NCBI GenBank assembly: GCA_013350335.1
Contig: CM023539.1
Coordinates: forward strand, 18,750,223-18,814,222
From: Chimonanthus salicifolius
Lineage: Eukaryota; Streptophyta; Magnoliopsida; Laurales; Calycanthaceae
Direction of reading: 5' to 3'
DNA: 64,000 nt
In this document: piece by piece, positions 1 through 12,264 of the stretch
Layout of the letters: the number at the start of each line of letters is the position of its first letter
Numbering within the stretch: position 1 is the stretch's first letter
The notes under the pieces: generated by a model
Told to the model about the DNA's origin: nothing
The model's database searches: none
The model's input: only the letters and a program-made list of their open reading frames with translations
Translations under genes and position numbers: made by a program

Positions 1-72
1 AAAGGAAGAAAGAAGGAAGGAAACAAGAGGGAAGAAGGCAAGGAGCAAAGGCATAAGAAAAGCTTGGAATTT

Positions 73-78
73 GGTAAG
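73..78 (+). promoter_or_regulatory. Candidate 5' splice donor inside the LTR (GGTAAG)
   Basis: GGTAAG follows a purine-rich stretch and is repeated at 9718-9723 in the 3' LTR. The equivalent position in the other family LTRs carries GGTAAG, GGTATG or GGTTAG. If it is used, the intron would run through the palindrome-rich LTR and leader to CAG at 3061-3063, just before ORF1, or to a TAG near 3820 before gag. This is inferred from conservation; no transcript evidence is available. Confidence 0.5.
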
Positions 79-204
79 AATTCCTTACAATGTTATTTAA
101 TAAGTTAGATTAAGTGGAACATGAATTGGCCATGGAATGGCTGATTTTATCAAGGACCTAAGCCTTGGTTAAAGGTTGTCTTAAGTGGTAAACAAATCAC
201 ATTG

Positions 205-1535
205 GGTTCGGCCAGTTTGGATGGCCGAACCCCATGACATTTGCTTGGGTATTTTGATGGTTTTTGGAGGCTAAAAACCATGCAAAAATGATGAACAATT
301 GTATGTGTTTAGATGCAAGATAAAGGATTTTAAATCTTGGATTTGGATGGCATAATTCAGCCTTGGAATAGCCAAATGCATCAAGAGTCTAAACCATGGA
401 AGAAGGTGTCAAAAGAAATGAAAAGAGTTGGTTAATGGTTATGGTTTTTGAAATTTAAAACCATCCATTTGGGGACTGTTTTTACTTATTTTATTAAGAT
501 TTAAAATACATGCTTAAAGAGGGTTAAAACATGGGTTTGGATGTCAGAAAAGGCTGAAGATATGTGGTCTAATCAGTGGAGTAAAATTGGAGAAGATGGA
601 CCATGGGATCGGCCATCTTGGATGGCCGAATCCCATGATATCATGTTGAAATCTTGATGATTTTTGTAGGATAAAACCATGCAAATGTTTTACTGTTTTG
701 GATGATTAGATTAGACATAAGATGACATGTTTAAGTGGTTCAAACCAAAGGCCATAGGGTTCAGCCAATGAGCATGGCCGAACCCCATGCAATGGTGTGA
801 TCATTTTGTGGTTAATGATGATGGTTTTGAGAGATAAAAACCATACATTATCATGGAGTTTTTATGTGATTTACATGAAGATTATGTACTGATTTTGGTT
901 GGCCAATATATGGCTGAACCATGGTAATGTTATGGTTAAGTTACTGATCTAAAACAGTAGATTAAAACTGGAAAAATGGACCATGGGGATTGGCCATCTT
1001 GGATGGCCGAATCCCATGAGGTATGATGGTTATTTGGACAAAATAATTAGATGGTTTTGAGAGGTTAAAGTGCAGCAATGATGTGCTGATTTTATATGAA
1101 TAAGTGACACCAAAAATATGTATGAAAGACCAAAACATGGACTTAGGGTTCGGCCACCTTGGATGGCCGAACCCCATGTAAGTCTTTCATGTGTTTGGTG
1201 AGTTAAAAACCATATGAAGATATGGTGTTTTTATGGTAATAAATGGATTAATATGTTACTGTTTTGGTGGGTTAATATGCGGCTGAACCATGTTTAATTC
1301 ATGGTTGAGTTAGCATGATTAGACCCTGAGTGATCATGGTGTTGGTTGGATCAAGTGAACCCCATGGGGCTGTTTTGAAATAAATGGGCTGTTTTGAATG
1401 GGAACTTATGGTTGTTTTAATTAAGGAGACATACATGATAATTATGGACTATGTAATCAACCATTGATGATGATGGAAAGTGGGATAAAAACCCATAGGA
1501 TGTGGTTCGGCCAAGTAGTATGGCCGAACCCAATC
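205..1535 (+). repeat. Array of imperfect palindromes in the 5' LTR of A
   Basis: Copies start near 207, 608, 748, 986, 1147 and 1505. Each has a left arm like GGTTCGGCCA and a right arm TGGCCGAACC around a loop of about 7-9 nt. Here the loop is mostly TCTTGGA or similar rather than the TACACCA seen in other LTRs, so this is a divergent subfamily. The same array recurs at 9850-11180. Confidence 0.9.
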
Positions 1536-2620
1536 AATGATTATTTGATAAGTTTGGAGATTAAAGTTGACGAATGAAGAACCCCACAAGATGTTTGGGT
1601 CTTATATGTGAATGGATAGTTAAATATTAGAATGATTTACTTATTGTTACATCACAAGGTGACGAGAGTTGAAGGAAGTGCGAGTCGTGACCGAGTGAAG
1701 CTCAAAAAGGAACGGACACTTAATCAAAGTTTAAGTAGGTTTCCTACCTACTTGTAACCACAGTTTTTACCCAATATTTCTTATGATACTCTTGTTTTAA
1801 CATATGTGTTTCAAATGATATATTATGCATTAACAAATGGCATACAGGCATTGGCATCTCATGCATAGTCATGGGATAATGAATGAAGTTCTACAGTGAT
1901 GGATACGATGGTACATGATGGGGGTTGCTCATTACATGTACATCGCTTATAGAAGAGATGAAGGTGTGTTGTAATTTACCTTGTCGGTGCGAGGCACGTC
2001 AAGTGATGGCTATGAAAGTACATGATGGGGGATGCTCATTGCATGTGCATATTTCATAGCATTGTTTTACCTGTTTTGATGATCATGTAATATGATATGT
2101 ATATGCATGTTTTATATGCTAACATGTGGTAGCCCTGATTCGGGAACCTACTGGGCGCGTTGATCTAACGCCCTAATTCTATCCTCAGAGGAGATTGCAG
2201 GTACAAGCAAGGGGAAAGGGAAGGTCATTGACCAAGAGGGGAGCTGAGCCTAAGTGCTTAAATAATGGATTTGGATTACGTTTTATTACTGTCATTTGAA
2301 TACTATTGTTGGACATGTAATAATTCGTTATTTGCTATGGTTTGTTTAGGATCATAACTTGTGGATGGTTGATTTATGTTATTTAATATTTAAGAATATT
2401 ACTTGCTATCTCGTCTTTTTATTCCGCATGTTGATGTTAGTTCCATGTGTGAATCACTATCATGGTCTATTCCATGTACACATGGGTGGCCAGTTAAGGT
2501 TCAGACTTGGGTAGTCTGAACTTAACTCGCGTCGTGACGCCGCCCGCTCTCTTCCGTTGTTTATATAAAAAAAAAAAAAATTAGACTCTGAAACTCTCGG
2601 AAAGGGCGGGGCGTTACAGT

Positions 2621-2632
2621 TGGTATCAGAGC
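2621..2632 (+). promoter_or_regulatory. Primer-binding site, initiator tRNA-Met type
   Basis: TGGTATCAGAGC lies two bases after the LTR end. It is complementary to the 3' end of plant initiator tRNA-Met, the usual minus-strand primer of plant chromoviruses. The same site occurs in reverse at 59157-59168 (element H) and in a one-base variant at 20576-20587 (element B). Confidence 0.95.
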
Positions 2633-3060
2633 GAAACGGGAAGTTGAATCATCGAAGTAAGATTAAGACGGTTTCATGTCTCACTGACGGATAAGAATCC
2701 CAACTGACCGACTTTTCGGAGTCCGCTGCCTGGGGGCCGGATTAATTTACTTCGAGTGACTCGGACTGAACAATCAATCTGAGAACGACAATGAATGATA
2801 GCAAAGTAAAGTACAATCATCATAATTGGACAAATCATACGTAGCAAGGTAGGATGAACTCCCCTGAAATCCCCACACTGAGAAACAAACATTAGGAAAT
2901 TAGAGATTTCCCCAGAAATAAAAAGAAAACAAAGAATGTTGATTTGGTAATCTTCCTAAACAAAGTACATGATATTTTGCATGATCAAAATTCCTTGGAA
3001 ACCAAGAGTGGTTTATTTAGAATTATTGATGAATATGTTTGTGTTTGAAATGATGTGGCA

Positions 3061-3063
3061 CAG
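3061..3063 (+). promoter_or_regulatory. Candidate 3' splice acceptor before ORF1
   Basis: CAG directly precedes ATATGTCA of ORF1. Element B has CAG at 20925-20927 in the same context, after a T/G-rich stretch. It would pair with the LTR donor at 73-78. No branch point was identified. Confidence 0.35.
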
Positions 3064-3065
3064 AT

Positions 3066-3608
3066 ATGTCAAGCAACGAAGAATACACTGAGTTACGGGA
3101 TAAAGGGACACCAAGTTGTCCGGTAGACTTGGTGTCAACTTCCGACAGTATCAGTATGGAAGTTAATGTGGACCTTCAGGAGGGACCTCCTGAAGAAGCT
3201 GATGTGGACTTAGCGCCTCTTCCAGAGGATCTGATGGATGACATTCCTGAAATGGTGGAACCTCCTGAGGAAGAAGAGGAGGAGGATCTGGGATTTTTCT
3301 TTTATGAGGATCCAATGGAAGACTTTCCTATAATACTGGAATCGGCGGGGGAAGTAGATCCCTATGATACCTGTGAGTTGTGTAATCAGGACGACCACAA
3401 CAGGTTGTATTGCCCTCATCCATTGGGAGTTGTATGTCCGGTTTGTGGACTACACGGGCATGGAGAGACGAGGACTAATTGTCCTTGTATTGGAGGACCT
3501 GGAATAATCCCCTGCACAACATGTGAAGTATTGGGGCACACGGCGATGACGTGTCCTGATAACCGATTCAAGTTCGCTTTTGATGCGGAGTCTTCTACGG
3601 AAGACTAG
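3066..3608 (+). CDS. ORF1: extra acidic protein with three tandem CCHC zinc knuckles
   Basis: This 180-aa frame lies in the leader, upstream of and separate from gag-pol. The N-terminus (about 1-27) has the pattern MSxNxEYTELxDxGTPSC. Residues about 40-95 are strongly acidic. Then come three knuckles: 103-116 (CX2CX4HX4C), 124-139 (CX2CX4HX6C) and 150-163 (CX2CX4HX4C). Gag-pol carries its own knuckle, so this is an additional nucleic-acid-binding candidate rather than the normal nucleocapsid. The start is supported by element B, which has the same CAGATATGTCA context and an N-terminus that differs mainly by synonymous changes. The stop at 3608 is 219 nt before the gag ATG. The function is unknown; an RNA chaperone, a packaging or regulatory factor, or a captured gag piece are all possible. 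Confidence 0.8.
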   Translation: MSSNEEYTELRDKGTPSCPVDLVSTSDSISMEVNVDLQEGPPEEADVDLAPLPEDLMDDIPEMVEPPEEEEEEDLGFFFYEDPMEDFPIILESAGEVDPYDTCELCNQDDHNRLYCPHPLGVVCPVCGLHGHGETRTNCPCIGGPGIIPCTTCEVLGHTAMTCPDNRFKFAFDAESSTED

Positions 3609-3827
3609 GATAGGAAGTAATAGTAGGGGTATTAAAAAGAGGGTTATTGTTGTAAGGGGGTATATTTTGTTATACATAGGGTTTGTTTCACCCTACCCAC
3701 CTTTGTACAAAGATGCAATTTGAATTTATATAAATATGTGATTTCATGTTTTTATGAGGATTCATGGCATGTGTTGTATATTATTAATGGAAACTAAGTC
3801 TATGATGTTTCCATGAATTAGGACTAA

Positions 3828-6800
3828 ATGGCACCACAGAAAAAGGTGGTAAAAGATCTGAAGGGAAAAGAGAAAGTTTTACCGATCGGACTAGGTGAGG
3901 GGGTGTCAAAGAGAAGGACTCGTCAGGACGATAAAAAGAAGGATGATGTGCTCATTATCCCACCACAAGGGAAGGTGGTATCCCGACGCAAGAAGGCGTC
4001 ATCGGAACCTGATAGAGAGCAATCCGTTCATGACGAAGAGAGGTCTATACATGAACAACCTCACAGTGAGGAAGAATCTCACCACTCTCGGCGGGAAGAA
4101 GAAGGGAGTGACCCTACGAATCAACAGGACGACGAGGAGGAATATGACTCGTCGTATCGACGCGAGGAGGAGGAGAATAGTAATATGACTGTACCCTTTG
4201 TACCTCCTGAACTGCACAGCTTGGTGCAAGCCGTGGTTACATCTGTCCTCCAACAACATTTGAACGGAGGGGGAAACATGAGCGAAAATAATGACCGAAA
4301 TATGGTCAGAGATTTTCAGCACCAGCGCCCACCTTACTTCAAGGGCAGAGAAGGGCCTATTGCGGCCGAGAATTGGTTGGAGAAGATTTCGCATATATTG
4401 ACTCTTTTGAACATCAAGAGTCATGCCCATAAAATATTATTGGCCACGTCACAGCTGGTGGATGACGCTGCCAAATGGTGGAAGGTGGTGGAGAAACAAC
4501 AGGCACATGTGCCAAGAAGAGAAAGAGTTGCTATGACCTGGGAGCAATTCTCCGCGACATTTCTAGAGCGCTACTTTCCAGAGGAAGAAAGAGAACGTCA
4601 AATTCAGGCCTTTATGACGTTAGTACAAGGTTCAATGACGGTGGCTGAGTATCACCAAGAATTCCTCAGCCTGTCAATCTATGCATACTATATTGTGGAC
4701 ACAGAATATCGAAAGGCTCGCAAGTTCGAGCGTGGGTTACGGCCAAACATTAGGGCCAAGGTAACTGTGTTCAAAGCAGCCACGCTGGCGGAAGTGGTCA
4801 GCAGGGCCACCATTGTGGAACAAGAGATGGCGGAATTTGCCAGAGTGGACAACCGCCGAGCTCCGAGTGGGAGAGGTGGGTATCAACCCAACAAAAAGTT
4901 CAGACCGAATTTCAGCAGACCCTCACCGTCTGTTGGATCAAGTGGGGGCTTTCGCCCCAACCAGCCCACTCAATCTGTTGCGGTCACTCAAGCATCCCGA
5001 GGAGTGAATACTTGCTTCCACTGTGATCAACCTGGTCACTACAAAAAGGATTGCCCAAAGCTCAACAGGCTGTCTAACTCAAGAGGATCATTTCGTCCGC
5101 CAGCTAGACCGGCATACTCCAGAGGAGGCAGAATGCAGGGCCGGGGAGGTCGAAGGTCTAACCCTGCTGGAGCAGGAAGATTATTCACTCTAACTTCTCC
5201 AGAGGAAGAGGAGGAGGATCATCCTGTGATACAAGGTATGGCGGTAGTGAGTAGCTCATATGCATATGCACTATTTGATTCCGGAGCGTCACACTCCTTT
5301 ATAGCTGCATCGTTTATTACTGCTACTGGTACATTAGTGCAAAGATTAGCCACAGAACTTACTATTGTATCCCCTGTCGGAGATTCGGCATTGGGACTTA
5401 TTTGTACTGCGGTTAACACCGAATTAGCTGGACTCAGATTTGAGTTCAATTATTTAGTGCTGGACATGTCGGAATATGATATTATATTCGGAATGGATTG
5501 GTTGGCAAAGTTTCATGCCAACATCGACTGTTATGGTCGAAGAGTGACATTTAAGTCACCCGAGGGCAAGCAATATGTAGTTCGTGCAGATAAACAAAGT
5601 GGATTACAGGAAGGGTTAAATCACGTGGTATTGAATAATATCACCATAAACAAAGCTCCAGTTACTGAACTTCCGAAAATTGTACAAGAATTTGGGGATG
5701 TGTTTCCAAAGGAACTCCCTGGTTTACCACCTATGAGGGAGATTAACTTCGAGATCAGACTGTACCCTGGCACAACACCAGTGTCGTTACCACACTATCG
5801 GATGGCACCAGCAGAGATGTCAGAACTAAAGAAGCAGATTGATGAACTGCTTAGGCTGGGTTGCATCCGGAACAGTACATCATCGTGGGGAGCACCAGTG
5901 TTATTTGTGAAGAAGAAGGATGGCTCACTTCGGATGTGCGTGGACTACCGAAAGCTGAATCAGCTAACAGTCCGGAACAAGTACCCTCTACCCAGGATCG
6001 ATGATTTATTCGATCAATTGAGGGGTTCAAGCCATTTTTCAAAGATCGATTTGATGTCTGGTTATCATCAAATTCGAGTTAGGGAGGAAGATATAGAAAA
6101 GACAGCTTTTCGGACGCGGTATGGACTGTTTGAGTTCGTGGTCATGCCATTTGGACTCACAAATGCGCCGGCTGTGTTCATGGATTTAATGAACAGAATC
6201 TTCCGTCCCTATCTGGATCAGTTTGTAATTGTATTCATTGATGATATCCTGATCTATTCTAAGAGTCAGGAGGAACACGCAGAGCATCTACGTATAGTTT
6301 TGAATATTTTGAGGCAGAATAAACTGTATGCCAAGGCCAGTAAGTGTGAATTCTGGTTATCCGAGGTCAATTTCTTGGGACATGTCATAACCGAAAACGG
6401 TATAGCCGTGGATCCAACAAAGGTGGCGGCAGTAAGTGAATGGAAAGCGCCAAAGAATGTAACCGAGATCCGCAGTTTCTTAGGGCTGGCGGGTTATTAT
6501 CGAAAATTTATCATGGACTTTTCCAAGATAGCGTCTCCATTGACTCGACTCACTCAGAAAGGAGTCAAGTATGAGTGGTCAGATCTGTGCAATCAAAGAT
6601 TTGAAGAGCTAAAAGACAGACTTACAACCGCTCCTATTTTGATTTTGCCGGAAAAGGGCAAGGGTTATGAAGTAGAATGCGACGCTTCGAGAGAAGGACT
6701 GGGGTGTGTCCTCAGTCAAAATCATCGTGTGGTGGCTTATGGTTCAAGACAACTAAAAATACATGAACGCCTCTATCCTACGCATGATCTTGAACTAGCC

Positions 6801-8558
6801 GCAGTGGTCTTCGCTCTCAAAAGCTGGAGACATTATCTTTATGGCGAGAAGTTTGAAGTGTATTCTGATCATAAGAGTTTGAAATATTTATTTGATCAGA
6901 AGGAGCTTAATCTAAGGCAGCGCAGATGGATGGAGTATCTGGCGGATTATGAGTTCGAACTTCGATACCATCCAGGCAAGGCAAACAAGGTGGCTGATGC
7001 TCTTAGCCGCATATCACATGCATCCATGGCATGTCTGATCAGAACCGAGTGGGAGATGTTGAATACCATTCGAGAGTTCAATCTATACATTACAAACCGT
7101 GGAGTTTTGCACAATTTAATCATACGGTCCAATATAGTCACCAAGATTGAACAAGAACAAAGAGCAGACCCGGAAGTGGAGGACATTTGGGCCAGGATGT
7201 CTACTGGCACCGTTGTACCGGAATGGGAACTACGACCAGGACAGGGTCTTGTATTCCGGGGAAGAACTTATGTGCCAAAGAGTTGCAGGAAAGAGCTAAT
7301 GATTGAGGCACATCAATCCAAGTTCTCTATTCATCCGGGTAGCACCAAAATGTATCACGATCTAAAGAGGCATTATTGGTGGCATGGACTAAAAAGGGAT
7401 GTGGCGGAATTCGTGGCACACTGTCTAACTTGTCAACAAGTTAAGACTAAACACCAAAAGCCACCAGGGTTGCTCAAACCCTTAGCCGTGCCAGAATGGA
7501 AATGGGAACATATTTCCATGGACTTTGTATCCGGGTTGCCGAGGTCTTCAAAGGGTAATGACGCCATTTGGGTCGTAGTCGACCGGCTGACCAAGTCTAC
7601 ACATTTCATTCCTATCAAGATGACGGATTCGTCTGAGACGTTGGGTCAGCGTTATATTAAAGAAATCATTCGACTACATGGTATTCCCCGAACGATAGTA
7701 TCGGACAGAGATGGCCGTTTTACCGGCAGAGTATGGCAAAGCATGCAGACAGCCATGGGGACTGAGCTATTGACTAGCACCGCATTCCATCCACAGACTG
7801 ATGGTCAGTCTGAAAGAACAATACAAACCTTGGAAGACATGCTGAGAGCGTGTATGTTAGATTTCAAAGGAGGATGGGAGGACCACTTACCATTGGTGGA
7901 GTTCTCCTATAATAACAGCTATCAGGCAAGCCTTCAAATGGCTCCTTATGAGGCTTTATATGGTAGACCGTGTAGGTCACCGGTATGTTGGACAGAGGCA
8001 GGTGAGCCTGCATTGATCGGACCGGAACTAGTCGCAGAAACTACTGCACAAATTAAGTTGATACGTCAACACTTGTTGACTGCACAGAGTCGGCAGAAGA
8101 GCTATGCTGATAAAAGGAGACGGTTTCTGGAATTTGAAGTGGGAGACTTGGTGTTTCTAAAAGTCTCACCACGAAAGGGACATATGAGGTTTGGTAAGAA
8201 AGGAAAACTGTCGCCAAGATATGTGGGACCGTTTTCCATCATAAGAAGGATGGGGGATGTAGCTTACCAATTAGCACTTCCGTCGCAATTAGCAGCTCTA
8301 CACGATGTGTTCCACGTGTCGATGCTAAGGAAATACAATCCGGATCCGTCCCATGTGTTAAATGTTCAAGATATTGAAGTACAAAGCGACGTGACGTACG
8401 TCGAGAAGCCGGTCAGGATAGTGGAGACCGAACAAAGGGTGTTGCGAAACAGAGCGATTCAGTTCGTAAAAGTGGTATGGGACCGTCATGGTGATGAAGA
8501 GGCCACATGGGAACTTGAATCGGAGATGAGAACAGCTCACCCCGAATTGTTTGTGTAA
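3828..8558 (+). CDS. gag-pol: Gag-Pol polyprotein of element A (gag, PR, RT, RNase H, IN, chromodomain-like tail)
   Basis: This is one 1576-aa open frame. It has a charged N-terminus, then the gag capsid region (about 165-310, with WLEKI, KWWKVVE and TWEQFSATF motifs). The zinc knuckle is at 396-409 and the aspartic protease DSGA at 484. RT is about 640-820, with the catalytic FIDD aspartates at 805-806. RNase H includes CDAS, with Asp 952. The integrase zinc site spans about 1162-1202, and the DD35E triad is Asp1232, Asp1293 and Glu1329. A chromodomain-like C-terminus runs from about 1515 to 1576. The product would copy the RNA to cDNA and integrate it, and the tail would steer integration to marked chromatin. 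All catalytic residues I looked for are present and there is no break. The start at 3828 (MAPQKK) matches the MAPKRR start of the other family members. Confidence 0.97.
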   Translation: MAPQKKVVKDLKGKEKVLPIGLGEGVSKRRTRQDDKKKDDVLIIPPQGKVVSRRKKASSEPDREQSVHDEERSIHEQPHSEEESHHSRREEEGSDPTNQQDDEEEYDSSYRREEEENSNMTVPFVPPELHSLVQAVVTSVLQQHLNGGGNMSENNDRNMVRDFQHQRPPYFKGREGPIAAENWLEKISHILTLLNIKSHAHKILLATSQLVDDAAKWWKVVEKQQAHVPRRERVAMTWEQFSATFLERYFPEEERERQIQAFMTLVQGSMTVAEYHQEFLSLSIYAYYIVDTEYRKARKFERGLRPNIRAKVTVFKAATLAEVVSRATIVEQEMAEFARVDNRRAPSGRGGYQPNKKFRPNFSRPSPSVGSSGGFRPNQPTQSVAVTQASRGVNTCFHCDQPGHYKKDCPKLNRLSNSRGSFRPPARPAYSRGGRMQGRGGRRSNPAGAGRLFTLTSPEEEEEDHPVIQGMAVVSSSYAYALFDSGASHSFIAASFITATGTLVQRLATELTIVSPVGDSALGLICTAVNTELAGLRFEFNYLVLDMSEYDIIFGMDWLAKFHANIDCYGRRVTFKSPEGKQYVVRADKQSGLQEGLNHVVLNNITINKAPVTELPKIVQEFGDVFPKELPGLPPMREINFEIRLYPGTTPVSLPHYRMAPAEMSELKKQIDELLRLGCIRNSTSSWGAPVLFVKKKDGSLRMCVDYRKLNQLTVRNKYPLPRIDDLFDQLRGSSHFSKIDLMSGYHQIRVREEDIEKTAFRTRYGLFEFVVMPFGLTNAPAVFMDLMNRIFRPYLDQFVIVFIDDILIYSKSQEEHAEHLRIVLNILRQNKLYAKASKCEFWLSEVNFLGHVITENGIAVDPTKVAAVSEWKAPKNVTEIRSFLGLAGYYRKFIMDFSKIASPLTRLTQKGVKYEWSDLCNQRFEELKDRLTTAPILILPEKGKGYEVECDASREGLGCVLSQNHRVVAYGSRQLKIHERLYPTHDLELAAVVFALKSWRHYLYGEKFEVYSDHKSLKYLFDQKELNLRQRRWMEYLADYEFELRYHPGKANKVADALSRISHASMACLIRTEWEMLNTIREFNLYITNRGVLHNLIIRSNIVTKIEQEQRADPEVEDIWARMSTGTVVPEWELRPGQGLVFRGRTYVPKSCRKELMIEAHQSKFSIHPGSTKMYHDLKRHYWWHGLKRDVAEFVAHCLTCQQVKTKHQKPPGLLKPLAVPEWKWEHISMDFVSGLPRSSKGNDAIWVVVDRLTKSTHFIPIKMTDSSETLGQRYIKEIIRLHGIPRTIVSDRDGRFTGRVWQSMQTAMGTELLTSTAFHPQTDGQSERTIQTLEDMLRACMLDFKGGWEDHLPLVEFSYNNSYQASLQMAPYEALYGRPCRSPVCWTEAGEPALIGPELVAETTAQIKLIRQHLLTAQSRQKSYADKRRRFLEFEVGDLVFLKVSPRKGHMRFGKKGKLSPRYVGPFSIIRRMGDVAYQLALPSQLAALHDVFHVSMLRKYNPDPSHVLNVQDIEVQSDVTYVEKPVRIVETEQRVLRNRAIQFVKVVWDRHGDEEATWELESEMRTAHPELFV

Positions 8559-8605
8559 TTTAATTTGAGAACCCTACTTCACTCGATTTTCGGGACGAAA
8601 ATTTT

Positions 8606-8621
8606 AAAAAGAGGGTTATAT
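8606..8621 (+). promoter_or_regulatory. Polypurine tract and LTR border of element A
   Basis: AAAAAGAGGG followed by TTATAT lies directly before the LTR start TGTAATACCCC. The same arrangement occurs before the LTRs at 34657 and 37183, and in reverse after 30344. It would prime plus-strand synthesis. Confidence 0.8.
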
Positions 8622-11600
8622 TGTAATACCCCAATTTCTCAATGAAGTGGAAAATTACCAAAATGCCCCTGAGTTGTTAAATTAATTATTTTGTGATGTT
8701 AAGTAAGGAAATAGTGGGGCCCATTGCTCAAAATAAAATCATATGAGCACATTATGAATGTTAAGTTTTATTGGTTGGGTAATTTTCATCATTTGGGTCA
8801 AAAATGGCTAAATGGGTCAAAGGGCCCAAATGGGGCCCATCGGGTCTTGCTGGGTTATTTGACCGTTTTGTGATTTTAAATTAAAAGGGGTTAAGCCTAT
8901 TTGATTGGAAATCAAGTGGAGGAAAAATGGGTAGGCTTGATCCATATGTAAAAACCAATTGGAAATGATCAAAATACCATAAATGGGTCATGTTGTCAAA
9001 AACGGGTCAAGGAGCTAAAAGTGGACCCAGCGGGTCGAGTTGACTATTGTTGACCGTGTGAACCCTCAAGGGATCTCAAACACGAGTCAAATCAGTTGAG
9101 TGGGACTGAGGTGAGTTGGAATAAAATAAAAAGGTGAGTTAACTCATGTGCATTAAATGAAATGCATTAAATGTGATGAGTTGGGTTGGAATAAAAATAC
9201 CTTGAGTTGGGTGAGTCAAAATGGAAACCCATGGGACTGTAAATCAGTGAGTTCAAGTGGGAATTGGAAGAGTTTTGCCCAGCTTTAACCACCCAAACAA
9301 GTCCCACACGTTGGGGACTTGTTGGGGTGATTTTCATGATGGCATTTAAATGGGAATACATGGGAATTGGATGAAATGCATGGGAGTGCCAAAGGGTGTG
9401 TTGGAAGTGCCAAGGGGTGCCTTGGATGGCACCCAATGCTCACCGTTTTGAGCAAGAAGTTATGAGGAATTGAGAGGTTTTTTTGGGGGCTGAAAAACAA
9501 AAGGAGTGATCACCCTCACTTGGCCGAATTCCACATTGCAAAAGCATTAGAATTCCATCTCCTTTCCCTCTCTCAAGAACACCTCCTTGGCCGAATTTTA
9601 TCTTGGTGATTTCACCATTGGTTCATGCTTCTAATCAGCTGAGACAAAGGAAGAAAGAAGGAAGGAAACAAGAGGGAAGAAGGCAAGGAGCAAAGGCATA
9701 AGAAAAGCTTGGAATTTGGTAAGAATTCCTTACAATGTTATTTAATAAGTTAGATTAAGTGGAACATGAATTGGCCATGGAATGGCTGATTTTATCAAGG
9801 ACCTAAGCCTTGGTTAAAGGTTGTCTTAAGTGGTAAACAAATCACATTGGGTTCGGCCAGTTTGGATGGCCGAACCCCATGACATTTGCTTGGGTATTTT
9901 GATGGTTTTTGGAGGCTAAAAACCATGCAAAAATGATGAACAATTGTATGTGTTTAGATGCAAGATAAAGGATTTTAAATCTTGGATTTGGATGGCATAA
10001 TTCAGCCTTGGAATAGCCAAATGCATCAAGAGTCTAAACCATGGAAGAAGGTGTCAAAAGAAATGAAAAGAGTTGGTTAATGGTTATGGTTTTTGAAATT
10101 TAAAACCATCCATTTGGGGACTGTTTTTACTTATTTTATTAAGATTTAAAATACATGCTTAAAGAGGGTTAAAACATGGGTTTGGATGTCAGAAAAGGCT
10201 GAAGATATGTGGTCTAATCAGTGGAGTAAAATTGGAGAAGATGGACCATGGGATCGGCCATCTTGGATGGCCGAATCCCATGATATCATGTTGAAATCTT
10301 GATGATTTTTGTAGGATAAAACCATGCAAATGTTTTACTGTTTTGGATGATTAGATTAGACATAAGATGACATGTTTAAGTGGTTCAAACCAAAGGCCAT
10401 AGGGTTCAGCCAATGAGCATGGCCGAACCCCATGCAATGGTGTGATCATTTTGTGGTTAATGATGATGGTTTTGAGAGATAAAAACCATACATTATCATG
10501 GAGTTTTTATGTGATTTACATGAAGATTATGTACTGATTTTGGTTGGCCAATATATGGCTGAACCATGGTAATGTTATGGTTAAGTTACTGATCTAAAAC
10601 AGTAGATTAAAACTGGAAAAATGGACCATGGGGATTGGCCATCTTGGATGGCCGAATCCCATGAGGTATGATGGTTATTTGGACAAAATAATTAGATGGT
10701 TTTGAGAGGTTAAAGTGCAGCAATGATGTGCTGATTTTATATGAATAAGTGACACCAAAAATATGTATGAAAGACCAAAACATGGACTTAGGGTTCGGCC
10801 ACCTTGGATGGCCGAACCCCATGTAAGTCTTTCATGTGTTTGGTGAGTTAAAAACCATATGAAGATATGGTGTTTTTATGGTAATAAATGGATTAATATG
10901 TTACTGTTTTGGTGGGTTAATATGCGGCTGAACCATGTTTAATTCATGGTTGAGTTAGCATGATTAGACCCTGAGTGATCATGGTGTTGGTTGGATCAAG
11001 TGAACCCCATGGGGCTGTTTTGAAATAAATGGGCTGTTTTGAATGGGAACTTATGGTTGTTTTAATTAAGGAGACATACATGATAATTATGGACTATGTA
11101 ATCAACCATTGATGATGATGGAAAGTGGGATAAAAACCCATAGGATGTGGTTCGGCCAAGTAGTATGGCCGAACCCAATCAATGATTATTTGATAAGTTT
11201 GGAGATTAAAGTTGACGAATGAAGAACCCCACAAGATGTTTGGGTCTTATATGTGAATGGATAGTTAAATATTAGAATGATTTACTTATTGTTACATCAC
11301 AAGGTGACGAGAGTTGAAGGAAGTGCGAGTCGTGACCGAGTGAAGCTCAAAAAGGAACGGACACTTAATCAAAGTTTAAGTAGGTTTCCTACCTACTTGT
11401 AACCACAGTTTTTACCCAATATTTCTTATGATACTCTTGTTTTAACATATGTGTTTCAAATGATATATTATGCATTAACAAATGGCATACAGGCATTGGC
11501 ATCTCATGCATAGTCATGGGATAATGAATGAAGTTCTACAGTGATGGATACGATGGTACATGATGGGGGTTGCTCATTACATGTACATCGCTTATAGAAG

Positions 11601-12264
11601 AGATGAAGGTGTGTTGTAATTTACCTTGTCGGTGCGAGGCACGTCAAGTGATGGCTATGAAAGTACATGATGGGGGATGCTCATTGCATGTGCATATTTC
11701 ATAGCATTGTTTTACCTGTTTTGATGATCATGTAATATGATATGTATATGCATGTTTTATATGCTAACATGTGGTAGCCCTGATTCGGGAACCTACTGGG
11801 CGCGTTGATCTAACGCCCTAATTCTATCCTCAGAGGAGATTGCAGGTACAAGCAAGGGGAAAGGGAAGGTCATTGACCAAGAGGGGAGCTGAGCCTAAGT
11901 GCTTAAATAATGGATTTGGATTACGTTTTATTACTGTCATTTGAATACTATTGTTGGACATGTAATAATTCGTTATTTGCTATGGTTTGTTTAGGATCAT
12001 AACTTGTGGATGGTTGATTTATGTTATTTAATATTTAAGAATATTACTTGCTATCTCGTCTTTTTATTCCGCATGTTGATGTTAGTTCCATGTGTGAATC
12101 ACTATCATGGTCTATTCCATGTACACATGGGTGGCCAGTTAAGGTTCAGACTTGGGTAGTCTGAACTTAACTCGCGTCGTGACGCCGCCCGCTCTCTTCC
12201 GTTGTTTATATAAAAAAAAAAAAAAATTAGACTCTGAAACTCTCGGAAAGGGCGGGGCGTTACA
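8622..12264 (+). repeat. 3' LTR of element A (3643 bp)
   Basis: It begins TGTAATACCCC and ends GGGCGTTACA. The U3 part (8622 to about 9640) is palindrome-free. The GGTAAG donor-like site is at 9718-9723, and six imperfect palindromes follow. It is almost identical to the 5' LTR, which implies recent insertion. A clear TATA box was not identified. Confidence 0.97.

Larger units (their letters stand above)
1..2618 (+). repeat. 5' LTR of element A (3' part only)
   Basis: It matches 9646-12264 base for base wherever checked and ends in the family terminus GGGCGGGGCGTTACA, immediately followed by the PBS. It contains six copies of the GGTTCGGCCA-type imperfect palindrome, a GGTAAG donor-like site near its start, and the conserved U5 block around 2140-2200 and 2480-2618. 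The U3 part lies outside the window. Confidence 0.95.
1..12264 (+). mobile_element. Element A: intact Ty3/gypsy chromovirus-like LTR retrotransposon (left end outside window)
   Basis: The order is LTR - PBS - ORF1 - gag-pol - polypurine tract - LTR. Window base 1 corresponds to base 9646 of the 3' LTR, so about 1024 bp of the 5' LTR lie outside the window. The shared 2.6 kb of the two LTRs looks identical where I compared it; the only difference noticed is an A-run of 14 versus 15. Both reading frames are open and the catalytic motifs are present. This fits a recent and possibly autonomous copy. It sits in another family LTR, and the 3' flank GGTTC (12265-12269) is the expected target duplication, whose partner lies outside the window. 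The Tekay/Del assignment follows from the tRNA-Met PBS, long LTRs and chromodomain-like tail. Confidence 0.93.

Noticed and set aside
962..1177. Minus-strand 71-aa frame (and its copy at 10607) with MGFGHPRWPNP-type peptide, similar to many short frames across the window
   Set aside because: These are translations of the DNA palindromes in LTRs. They differ in frame and strand between copies, with no conserved start or length.
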